From Deltaproteobacteria bacterium (GTDB lineage: Bacteria; Desulfobacterota; DSM-4660; Desulfatiglandales; HGW-15), in assembly GCA_020342025.1 (NCBI GenBank), contig CP070840.1:1627068-1634425 (forward strand): 7,358 nucleotides of DNA, given 5' to 3'. Below, in pieces: positions 1 to 5,741 of the stretch. Under the pieces are notes generated by a model, which was not told the DNA's origin, ran no database searches, and worked only from the letters and a program-made list of their open reading frames with translations. The stretch's first letter is position 1, and every line of letters begins with the position of its first letter. A program made the position numbers and the translations under genes.

Positions 1-801
1 GACTATTTAAAAGAGTATTTCCTTAAATCAAAGAGGGGAAACAAGAAGAAAGCGATTACTCAAAAACGGAAGACCCTCTTGCCCATGATCAACACGAGCG
101 TCAAGATCGCGGCCGGCTTCATTGGGGGTATCGTCATCCTGGACCGACTGGGGGTGAATACGACGCCCATCCTGGCTGGCGCTGGAATCGTAGGCCTGGC
201 CGTCGGCTTCGGGTCCCAGACCCTGGTGAAAGACCTGATCAATGGCCTCTTTATCCTTTTTGAGGAGAGTGTCCGAGTGGGAGATTATGCGGACCTGGGG
301 AAAAATGAGGGTATCGTGGAGGCGGTTGGTTTACGAACGATCAAATTGAGGGATGTGAGGGGCAATGTACACGTTGTTCCCAACAGCTCAATAGATACCG
401 TGACCAACATGAGCAAGGAGTTCTCAAGGACGGTCATTGATATTGGCGTGGCTTACAGGGAGGATGTGGACGAAGTTATGGACATATTAAGGGAAATTGG
501 GGAAGAGATGCGGAATGATCCGGAATACGGCAAGAATATTCTGGAACCCATAGAAATCTTTGGCCTACACAAATTCGATGACTCGGCCATCGTAGTTAGG
601 GCCCGGTTGACGACCAAGCCTCTGAAGCAGTGGGGACTGAAGCGGGAGTTTAATCGACGGGTGAAAAGGGTCTTTGACGAGAGAGGTATCGAGATTCCCT
701 TCCCCCACCGGACCATTTACATGGGTGAGCCAAAGCAAGGTCCTGCGGCGCCCTTGCACATTCAGGTAAAGGAAACAAAGGGACCAGAGCTTCCCGCCTA
801 A
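1..801 (+). CDS. MscS-family mechanosensitive channel, C-terminal part (5' end outside window)
   Basis: The frame is open from base 1 and ends at TAA 799-801, giving 266 residues without a start. Codon 27 is a TTG that could pass for a start, but it lies inside a family-typical lysine-rich stretch before the membrane helix (KRKTLLPMI), so the gene is truncated by the window edge. A hydrophobic helix (about residues 30-48) is followed by the MscS pore helix (about 60-89, with GLAVGFGSQTLVKDLING). Next come the beta domain (about 91-130, VRVGDY, GIVEAVGLRTIKLRD, VVPNS) and the alpha/beta C-terminal domain with a final IEIPFPHRTIY segment. In the family, this channel opens under membrane tension and releases solutes on hypo-osmotic shock at the inner membrane. 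It converges on the CmpX-like gene. The family assignment is firm. The subtype cannot be set because the N-terminal membrane region is missing. Confidence 0.95.
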   Translation, partial: DYLKEYFLKSKRGNKKKAITQKRKTLLPMINTSVKIAAGFIGGIVILDRLGVNTTPILAGAGIVGLAVGFGSQTLVKDLINGLFILFEESVRVGDYADLGKNEGIVEAVGLRTIKLRDVRGNVHVVPNSSIDTVTNMSKEFSRTVIDIGVAYREDVDEVMDILREIGEEMRNDPEYGKNILEPIEIFGLHKFDDSAIVVRARLTTKPLKQWGLKREFNRRVKRVFDERGIEIPFPHRTIYMGEPKQGPAAPLHIQVKETKGPELPA

Positions 802-840
802 AAGTTACTAAGGGAAGCACAAAACAGAATATATAAGACC

Positions 841-932
841 TGTCATTGCGAGGAGCCCTAGGCGACGAAGCAATCTCTGCAATAAGTTTAACCTTGAGAT
901 TGCGTCGCTCCCTTCGGTCGCTCGCAATGACA
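841..932. repeat. REP/MITE-like palindromic element
   Basis: Two 37-base arms (841-877 and 896-932) form an imperfect inverted repeat around an 18-base centre. Both outer ends read TGTCATTGCGAG when taken inward, and both inner ends read CAATCTC. The middles differ by a few substitutions and small indels. Elements with these ends are widespread interspersed repeats in many environmental bacteria, often between genes, where they fold into a long hairpin and may be mobilised by RAYT-type transposases (family knowledge). Here it sits between two convergent genes, a usual site for such elements. It could also help end transcription from either side, although no T-tract follows it. Confidence 0.85.
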
Positions 933-985
933 ATAGTTGCCATTATTAGATGTAACCTATTTTTTGCCCCCAGCAGTAAACCCTT

Positions 986-1037
986 CTGAGGCCTTCAGTT
1001 TAAACGCTATCATGGGCTGCTTACTGAGGACTTCAGT
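986..1037. repeat. Pair of 14-bp quasi-palindromic direct repeats
   Basis: CTGAGGCCTTCAGT (986-999) and CTGAGGACTTCAGT (1024-1037) match at 13 of 14 positions, with starts 38 bp apart. Each is nearly self-complementary: the second has arms ACTGA and TCAGT around a 5-base centre. They lie in the convergent intergenic region, far from any gene start, so an operator role is unlikely. They may be remnants of a repeat element. Nothing protein-coding is supported around them. Confidence 0.5.
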
Positions 1038-1039
1038 AC

Positions 1040-1096
1040 GCGATGAAGGGTCCGGGCGGGGCTGGCTCGACGCCCCGCCCCCATGCTTCACCGCGC
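1040..1096. terminator. Imperfect GC-rich hairpin between convergent genes, possible terminator
   Basis: The core is a perfect 9-bp inverted repeat, GGGCGGGGC (1054-1062) with GCCCCGCCC (1072-1080), around a 9-base loop. With small bulges the pairing extends outwards through TGAAG (1044-1048) / CTTCA (1086-1090) and GCG (1040-1042) / CGC, so the whole foldback covers about 57 bases. It begins 31 bp downstream of the stop codon of the reverse-strand CmpX-like gene and lies 3' of the forward mscS gene as well. No T-run flanks it on either strand, so it is not a classical intrinsic terminator. It could act as an RNA 3'-end stabiliser or simply be a repeat. Confidence 0.4.
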
Positions 1097-1126
1097 ATCA
1101 TCTCACAATAGAGTCGAACCTTTCGC

Positions 1127-2638
1127 CTAATCGCCTTCGGGTTTTTCACTCTTAATCGTACTGTGCCATTCATCCAGCTGGCGGGCTGCCATGTCTCGCC
1201 CACCAAGACCGAAAGCAATTGCCGCGGCGACAGCGATTGCGCCAAAAAGCAACCCAAAGGCCAGGCTGATGATCTCATCGGCCAAACCCATCTGCTGCAG
1301 TGCCATGGCCCCAGCTACCATAATGATGGCGATCCGTGCCACGGCTGCCAGAACTCTGGCCTGTAGGGTCGCGCTAGAAAGAACGGCCTTTGAGGCCACA
1401 TTGGCCAGGAACAGGCCGAGGGCGAATATGATGAGACCCAGAACAATATGACCAAAGAAAACCATAAACTGGGAGACAAGTTCGGCCAATTCCCTGAATT
1501 CCAGTAAACCCAACGCTTCAATAATCGCAAACAACATAATGGCTACAAGGACCAGGTACCCCACGATCTGTGACGGTGTTCTTTCCCCTTCTGCGGGTTC
1601 CTTGCCTAATCCTAGTCGGGCCAGGATCGCATTAAAGCCTAGGCCTGCCAGCAGGTTTGCGATGAGTCCAGCTACAACGCGTCCCACCACATAAGCGACG
1701 ACCAGAATCAAGATAGCAGCAAATATGGAGGGCGTGGCTGCAAGGATCAGGTTCAACATGTTGCTGGCTGGCATGGTTATGGCTTCGAGTCCCAAGGCAT
1801 TCAGGGAAGCAATGAGCACGGGAATAAGGATCATGATGTAAACGACCAACCCGAGGACGCCAGAAAGTTTTTGTTGACCAAGAACCTGAGCCAGACCCGC
1901 CCTCTCGCTCAGCCGGTCTATGCCAATGGCCGCCAAGAGGCTACTTACAATCCTTTGTAAAATCCGGGCGCCAAACCAACCCACCGCGATAATTAAAGCG
2001 GCACTAAGAATATTGGGAAGGAAGGCGAGTATCTTGTCGATCATCCCTCGGACAGGCTCCAGAAGCCCTTCCAAGGCCAGAGAGCCCAAAATTGCTGGGA
2101 GGAAAAGCAGAAACACGAGCCAGTAAACCGCATCGCCGACCGATTTCGCCAGAGGAATAGGCTTGGCCTCATCGGGACTCACCTTGCTGCCCAGACGCTC
2201 ATCAATCTTGGCGGCATTCATGGCTCGAGTGACAATGAGCCTCAAGACACTGGCCACTACCCATGCCACAAGAAGCAGAAGAGCAGGACCGAGGAGCCTG
2301 GGCGCGTATTCAAATATCTGGACCAAGAGTTTATTGAGCGGCTCGGTGATCAGGGTAAGGCCCAATGTCTGAAAAAAACCCACCAGGACAAAAAGCATGA
2401 ACAAATAGAAAAACGCCCTGGATATCCAACGTGCCGATTCCGGCGGCTTGGCCCCTTCTTCTGCGACAAGCCAGCGCGCCATTCGCTTGTCCATATCGAG
2501 GCGTTGTAGGCCTCGACGTATAAGACCGGATAAGAATAAAGCCACAAACCATCCAATAATCAGGATGGCGATGCCCCCGAGCAGTCGGGGAATAAAGGTA
2601 CCAAACAACTGTGCCATTTGATCTAACATGCCCTGCAT
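1127..2638 (-). CDS. CmpX-like mechanosensitive channel-related membrane protein with five TM-helix repeats
   Basis: The 503-residue protein has about ten or eleven membrane helices. The ATG start at 2638 is fixed by a strong Shine-Dalgarno, AGGAGGT, six bases upstream. Five related units begin near residues 17, 113, 207, 302 and 395, about 95 residues apart. Each starts with a helix such as LPNILSAALIIAVGWFGAR or TPSIFAAILILVVAYVVGR and is followed by a second hydrophobic helix. This matches the conserved TM-helix repeat of the MscS-related CmpX group (Pfam TM_helix, from memory). The last helix (about 455-480) ends AIAFGLGGRDMAARQL, which resembles the MscS pore helix, but the protein stops about 20 residues later, so the MscS beta and C-terminal domains are absent. 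The likely role is in the cytoplasmic membrane, in tension sensing or membrane homeostasis. The gene is monocistronic here and divergent from the antiporter gene. Family is good; function is inferred. Confidence 0.88.
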   Translation of the reverse strand: MQGMLDQMAQLFGTFIPRLLGGIAILIIGWFVALFLSGLIRRGLQRLDMDKRMARWLVAEEGAKPPESARWISRAFFYLFMLFVLVGFFQTLGLTLITEPLNKLLVQIFEYAPRLLGPALLLLVAWVVASVLRLIVTRAMNAAKIDERLGSKVSPDEAKPIPLAKSVGDAVYWLVFLLFLPAILGSLALEGLLEPVRGMIDKILAFLPNILSAALIIAVGWFGARILQRIVSSLLAAIGIDRLSERAGLAQVLGQQKLSGVLGLVVYIMILIPVLIASLNALGLEAITMPASNMLNLILAATPSIFAAILILVVAYVVGRVVAGLIANLLAGLGFNAILARLGLGKEPAEGERTPSQIVGYLVLVAIMLFAIIEALGLLEFRELAELVSQFMVFFGHIVLGLIIFALGLFLANVASKAVLSSATLQARVLAAVARIAIIMVAGAMALQQMGLADEIISLAFGLLFGAIAVAAAIAFGLGGRDMAARQLDEWHSTIKSEKPEGD

Positions 2639-2644
2639 GGCTCC

Positions 2645-2651
2645 ACCTCCT
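2645..2651 (-). promoter_or_regulatory. Strong ribosome binding site of the CmpX-like gene
   Basis: On the minus strand AGGAGGT precedes the ATG by six bases, a near-perfect Shine-Dalgarno. It decides between Met1 and the nearby Met4 in favour of Met1. No convincing -35/-10 pair for this gene could be picked out further upstream; the AT-rich stretch around 2731-2760 is the most likely place. Confidence 0.8.
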
Positions 2652-2861
2652 CTTCTTGTTTTTCATCACTAGGCCATGAGCGACCCTGCCAGCAACTGAC
2701 CATCTCATTGCCGTGACGGCCTTTGTCAGCCCGAAAATTAATAAAAACTTCGATAATTTAAAGCGATGAAAGAAATGGATTAAGGCTCGGAAGTGGCATT
2801 CCCTACGAAGAACATCTTTAAATGGACCTCATGCTTCAGCACAGCCCAGGGCCAATGTGGA

Positions 2862-2965
2862 GGGGTACTTGTGAAATGGGTAATAACGGATCTCCTAAGA
2901 GACGGCTGATGCCGAAGGAGCAACATCTTACTTTAATAGCGCGTAAAGCGCCATAAAGCAACCCC
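2862..2965 (+). ncRNA. Candidate structured RNA (possible Na+-I/DUF1646-like riboswitch) upstream of the Na+/Ca2+ antiporter
   Basis: Three pairings nest into a junction. The outer helix is GGGGT (2862-2866) with ACCCC (2961-2965). Inside is a two-tier hairpin, CTCCT (2892-2896) with AGGAG (2916-2920) enclosing CGGC-TGAT-GCCG (2903-2914). A second hairpin follows, GCGC-GTAAA-GCGC (2939-2951). The 3' side of the first hairpin reads GCCGAAGGAGCAAC, the sort of conserved purine-rich string seen in riboswitch cores; glycine riboswitches share CCGAAGGAGCAA but their usual CTCTCAGGCA partner is missing. Position before a sodium-coupled antiporter makes a Na+-sensing class my leading guess, resting on memory rather than a model search. 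It ends 142 bases before the GTG start. The -35/-10-like pair at 2992 lies downstream of it, so a promoter upstream of 2862 would be needed for it to act in cis; I could not find a clear one. Confidence 0.45.
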
Positions 2966-2991
2966 GAAATTCTTTCTCACATATAAAATCG

Positions 2992-3018
2992 TTGACCATC
3001 TTATTCCAGTTTTATAAA
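2992..3018 (+). promoter_or_regulatory. Possible sigma-70 promoter for the Na+/Ca2+ antiporter gene
   Basis: TTGACC (2992-2997) and TATAAA (3013-3018) are good -35 and -10 hexamers, but the 15-base spacer is short. Shifting the -10 to ATAAAA gives 16. It would start transcription near 3025, leaving an ~80-base leader with a small hairpin (GCGA 3025-3028 / TCGC 3034-3037). It would exclude the structured RNA at 2862-2965 from the transcript, so the two calls compete or represent two promoters. Confidence 0.35.
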
Positions 3019-3107
3019 AGCATGGCGATGTGGTCGCATAGGAAGTAACAAATCAGGACGAGGGATTTTGGCCTATTATCCTAAAACCCAATCTTTATGG
3101 TACTGCT

Positions 3108-4067
3108 GTGTTAACATATATCCTACTCATCATTGGATTTGTTTTATTGCTCAAAGGCGCAGATCTTCTCGTTGATGGGGCTTCATCTATCGCCAGGCGA
3201 TTAAATGTCTCTGATTTGGTCATTGGATTGACGGTTGTTGCCTTTGGGACCTCAACGCCCGAGCTGTTTGTAAATATTATCGCCAGCTTCAGAGGGACCA
3301 CCGACATTGCCATCGGGAATGTACTGGGAAGCAATATCTGCAACGTGTTTCTTATTCTCGGGGTGTCCTCTATGATCTATCCCCTGTCTGTGACAAAAGG
3401 GACGGTGTGGAAAGAGATACCCTTGAGCCTTTTGGCCGCCCTTCTCCTGGGGATTTTGGCCAATGATCGTTTGATAGATAAGAGGGATCCATCGGCCTTG
3501 ACGAGAATAGACGGACTCGTCTTTCTCTCATTCTTCATCATCTTCCTTTACTATTCATTCAGCATTGCAAAGCGAATAGAGGGGATGGAAGAGCATGTGC
3601 CTGCGAAAGAGCACGGATTGGGAAAGTCGCTCCTTCTCGTCACCTTAGGCTTGATTGGTTTGACTTTGGGAGGTAAGTGGATTGTGAATGGCGCCGTTCA
3701 GTTGGCCACCCGCTTTGGAATGAGTCAGTCTTTGCTGGGATTGACCATTGTTGCCGTTGGCACATCCCTCCCCGAATTGGCCACTTCAGCCATGGCTGCG
3801 TATAAGAAGAACGTTGAAATTGCCGTTGGGAACGTGGTGGGTTCCAATATTTTTAACATATTCTTCGTCCTCGGCATCAGCTCAGTGATAAAACCCTTGC
3901 CTTTTCAGACAAAAAACGACGTGGATATAGGCGTGGTCATCCTAGCCAGTCTGCTCTTGTTTTTTGCCATGTTCACAGGGAAAAAACGATCTTTGGACCG
4001 ATGGGAGGGAATCATCTTCCTTGCTCTGTACGCGGGATACATCCTATTCCTTATTATCCAAGGGTAG
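3108..4067 (+). CDS. Sodium/calcium antiporter, CaCA superfamily (YrbG type)
   Basis: The 319-residue protein has about ten membrane helices in two inverted halves and exchanges cations, typically Ca2+ for Na+ or H+, across the inner membrane. The alpha-1 repeat has GTSTPE (47-52) and GNVLGSNICN (70-79). Alpha-2 has GTSLPE (218-223) and GNVVGSNIFN (241-250). Glu52 and Glu223 are the expected ion-binding acids. The positions four residues after each Ser of GSN are Asn79 and Asn250; from memory, the archaeal NCX_Mj has Asn and Asp there. A charged cytoplasmic loop lies near 153-172. Length fits the family. The start is GTG at 3108 with a weak ribosome site; the frame is open back to a TAG at 3039, but no ATG, GTG or TTG occurs between, and the N-terminus MLTYILLIIGFVLLLKGADL aligns with family starts. 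It is divergent from the CmpX-like gene. Family is certain; ion preference is inferred. Confidence 0.95.
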   Translation: MLTYILLIIGFVLLLKGADLLVDGASSIARRLNVSDLVIGLTVVAFGTSTPELFVNIIASFRGTTDIAIGNVLGSNICNVFLILGVSSMIYPLSVTKGTVWKEIPLSLLAALLLGILANDRLIDKRDPSALTRIDGLVFLSFFIIFLYYSFSIAKRIEGMEEHVPAKEHGLGKSLLLVTLGLIGLTLGGKWIVNGAVQLATRFGMSQSLLGLTIVAVGTSLPELATSAMAAYKKNVEIAVGNVVGSNIFNIFFVLGISSVIKPLPFQTKNDVDIGVVILASLLLFFAMFTGKKRSLDRWEGIIFLALYAGYILFLIIQG

Positions 4068-4078
4068 AAGCTAGAAGA

Positions 4079-4143
4079 AATGGAGTAATGGAGTGCTGGA
4101 GTATCGGAGTATTGGAAAGGTTGGAATAATGGAATGACGGAAA
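4079..4143. repeat. Degenerate 8-bp tandem array, consensus NNTGGAGT
   Basis: Eight successive units start at 4079: AATGGAGT, AATGGAGT, GCTGGAGT, ATCGGAGT, ATTGGAAA, a 9-base GGTTGGAAT, AATGGAAT and GACGGAAA. The first two are identical and decay increases to the right. The array begins 11 bases after the antiporter stop codon. Such 'tggagtaatggagt' runs recur in intergenic regions of environmental Deltaproteobacteria in my recollection. It is strongly purine-biased on this strand and has no inverted symmetry, so it is not a terminator hairpin. Confidence 0.75.
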
Positions 4144-4159
4144 AGGCCCTTTCTTGAGC

Positions 4160-4188
4160 TTGACTCCTGTCCATGAGCCTTATATCCT
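4160..4188 (+). promoter_or_regulatory. Predicted sigma-70 promoter of nhaA
   Basis: TTGACT (4160-4165, five of six to consensus) is followed after exactly 17 bases by TATCCT (4183-4188, four of six). The predicted start site, six or seven bases later, is about 4194-4196, which is the first base of the 11-bp stem of the leader structure. That coincidence supports both calls. The resulting 5' untranslated leader would be about 179 bases. Confidence 0.55.
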
Positions 4189-4194
4189 GAAACG

Positions 4195-4297
4195 GACTGC
4201 TCTGGCCCAAAGCCGTGCTCGGGGTCCTGCTTACAGGATGAAGAGGAGTAAATTCTCTCCTGGAGCAGTCACTACACATTGGGCCTCTGAGACCCAA
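4195..4297 (+). promoter_or_regulatory. Structured nhaA leader RNA with alternative pairing, candidate riboswitch
   Basis: An 11-bp helix pairs GACTGCTCTGG (4195-4205) with CTGGAGCAGTC (4260-4270), counting two G-U pairs. It encloses the hairpin TCCTG-CTTA-CAGGA (4225-4238) and a small CCG-TGCT-CGG (4213-4222). Directly after the 5' strand, CCCAA (4206-4210) is complementary to TTGGG (4279-4283) beyond the 3' strand, a possible pseudoknot. The same TTGGG can instead pair with CCCAA at 4293-4297, forming the 19-base dyad 4279-4297. GGGTC (4222-4226) also matches GACCC (4291-4295). Mutually exclusive pairings of this kind are typical of riboswitches. The nhaA-I and nhaA-II motifs, reported as Li+-responsive RNAs upstream of nhaA, are the obvious candidates, but I cannot confirm either consensus. 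The dyad alone could also be a DNA operator. Confidence 0.5.
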
Positions 4298-4300
4298 ATA

Positions 4301-4320
4301 TTGTATTATGTTGTATTATG
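4301..4320 (+). repeat. Tandem 10-bp repeat TTGTATTATG x2
   Basis: TTGTATTATG occurs twice back to back at 4301-4310 and 4311-4320, immediately after the 19-base dyad. Around it, GCAGTCAC occurs at 4265-4272 and again at 4320-4327. TATTAT in each copy resembles a -10 hexamer, so a secondary nhaA promoter here is possible, but no matching -35 is evident. Confidence 0.45.
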
Positions 4321-4373
4321 CAGTCACACGGGTTAGTTTTGAGCGTCCGCCTTGAAAACAAAAGAGTTGATCC

Positions 4374-5741
4374 ATGTCCAAAATAGCTAGCGAGGATGTC
4401 TCATCTACTAAGTTGCCCGGGCCTCCTCCAGTCATCGAGTCCTTTGAACGCTTCTTCGAAAAGGCGGTGAGGGGAAGCTACCCCCTCTTCTTCACCGCGC
4501 TCCTGGCGCTCTTATGGGCAAATGTTTTTTCCGCCTCCTACCATTCCCTGTGGCACGCCGAGCTCACCATCTCTCTGGGGCATTTCCAAATCACAAGATC
4601 GCTTGTTCACTGGATCGATGAAGCCCTCATGACACTCTTCTTCTTTACGGTGGGCTTGGAAATCAAGAGAGAACTTCTTGTGGGTGAACTGGCCTCCTTC
4701 AAGCGGGCACTGCTTCCCATCGCTGCAGCATTGGGTGGTATGCTTCTCCCTGCTGCCATTTACGCGGCCTTTAATTACGGCACGCCTACAGCCAAGGGAT
4801 GGGGCATACCCATGGCCACGGACATCGCCTTTTCTTTAGCTGTGCTAGCCATCTTAAGGAACAAAGTGCCATTGGGCCTCAGGGTCTTTCTTTCTGCCTT
4901 TGCCATTGCAGATGACCTGGGCGCTGTACTGGTCATTGCCCTCTTTTACACGCAAGAGATTGTCTGGCAGTACCTCCTGGTATCCGGCTTGTTTCTGGTG
5001 GGACTTGCCCCGGTCAACAGGCTCTGGATAAGGTGGACTTTCGTTTATGCCCTTTTGGGCATTGGGGTGTGGTTCTTCATTCTCGGTTCGGGTGTCCATG
5101 CAACCGTGGCAGGCGTTCTGGTGGCCATGTTCATTCCTGCCAAGGCGAGATACGACACGGACACCTTTCTCAGGCAAGTCAAATCATATACGGAGCAGTT
5201 TGAGTGCGAGCCCGGTAGTTGCGGTTATACCATTTTGTTGAATCAGGAACACCTGCAAGCCGTGCAAGCGATTGAAGAGGCTTGCCATGACGTTGAAACC
5301 CCCTTACAACGACTCGAACATGGCCTTCAACCTTGGGTATCCTTTCTGGTGTTGCCTTTGTTCGCCTTGGCCAATGCGGGTCTCGTTCTTGAACAACTCC
5401 ACGTCACGGATGCCATTACGCATCCGGTCACCTTGGGAGTGACGTTAGGTCTCGTGTTGGGGAAACCGATCGGGATTTCTCTGTTTACCTATTTAGCATC
5501 AAGAACCATGAAGGCGCCTCTGCCTTCGGGCATCCGTTGGTCACACATATTCGGCGTAGGCATGCTCGGAGGGATTGGTTTTACCATGTCGCTGTTTATC
5601 TCCGGGCTATCGTTCTCCACAGCCGAGTTCGCCGAACTCTCAAAGCTGGGGATTATAACGGGCTCTTTAGTCTCTGCCGTGTTAGGCCTGCTACTGCTCA
5701 GTTTGATAAAAGCCCCATTAAAAAAGGCTCCAACTGTATAG
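4374..5741 (+). CDS. nhaA: Na+/H+ antiporter NhaA
   Basis: NhaA expels Na+ or Li+ from the cytoplasm in exchange for protons across the inner membrane and helps with pH and salt tolerance. Family landmarks are all present: FTVGLEIKREL (91-101, Glu96 and Glu100 like E. coli E78/E82), PMATDIAFSLAVLA (146-159, Asp150 like D133), AIADDLGAVLVIALFY (177-192, Asp180-Asp181 like D163-D164), GVHAT (240-244, His242 like H225), LGKPIGI (362-368, Lys364 like K300) and GIGFTMSLFI (400-409). At 455 residues it is longer than the 388 of E. coli. The surplus is a short N-terminal extension and a hydrophilic insert at about 257-320 holding Cys278, Cys283, Cys304 and His305. The start is constrained: ATG 4374 follows an in-frame TGA (4368-4370), with a modest AAAGAG ribosome site. 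The leader is predicted to be structured. Identity is very secure. Confidence 0.97.
   Translation: MSKIASEDVSSTKLPGPPPVIESFERFFEKAVRGSYPLFFTALLALLWANVFSASYHSLWHAELTISLGHFQITRSLVHWIDEALMTLFFFTVGLEIKRELLVGELASFKRALLPIAAALGGMLLPAAIYAAFNYGTPTAKGWGIPMATDIAFSLAVLAILRNKVPLGLRVFLSAFAIADDLGAVLVIALFYTQEIVWQYLLVSGLFLVGLAPVNRLWIRWTFVYALLGIGVWFFILGSGVHATVAGVLVAMFIPAKARYDTDTFLRQVKSYTEQFECEPGSCGYTILLNQEHLQAVQAIEEACHDVETPLQRLEHGLQPWVSFLVLPLFALANAGLVLEQLHVTDAITHPVTLGVTLGLVLGKPIGISLFTYLASRTMKAPLPSGIRWSHIFGVGMLGGIGFTMSLFISGLSFSTAEFAELSKLGIITGSLVSAVLGLLLLSLIKAPLKKAPTV

Noticed and set aside
79..801. Complete 240-residue MscS starting at TTG 79
   Set aside because: The frame is open to base 1 and residues before the TTG already match the family's basic segment before the membrane helix, so the gene extends beyond the window.
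937..1155. 72-codon forward frame in the convergent intergenic region
   Set aside because: TTG-type start without a ribosome site, runs through the palindromic repeats and into the end of the opposite-strand gene; no recognisable protein motif.
2331..2708. 125-codon reverse-strand frame overlapping the CmpX-like gene start
   Set aside because: It is an offset shadow of the well-supported gene ending at 2638, with no family resemblance; its C-terminal two thirds read as frame-shifted membrane helices.
2794..2808. TGGCAT...ACGA as a sigma-54 (-24/-12) promoter for the antiporter
   Set aside because: The essential -12 GC dinucleotide is absent at the correct spacing.
2822..2956. 44-codon forward frame upstream of the antiporter
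   Set aside because: No ribosome site, and it lies across the paired segments of the candidate structured RNA; the composition looks like translated RNA structure.
2862..2965. Glycine riboswitch
   Set aside because: It shares CCGAAGGAGCAA, but the upstream GGAGAG strand and downstream CTCTCAGGCA partner are missing, and the adjacent gene is not a glycine-related one.
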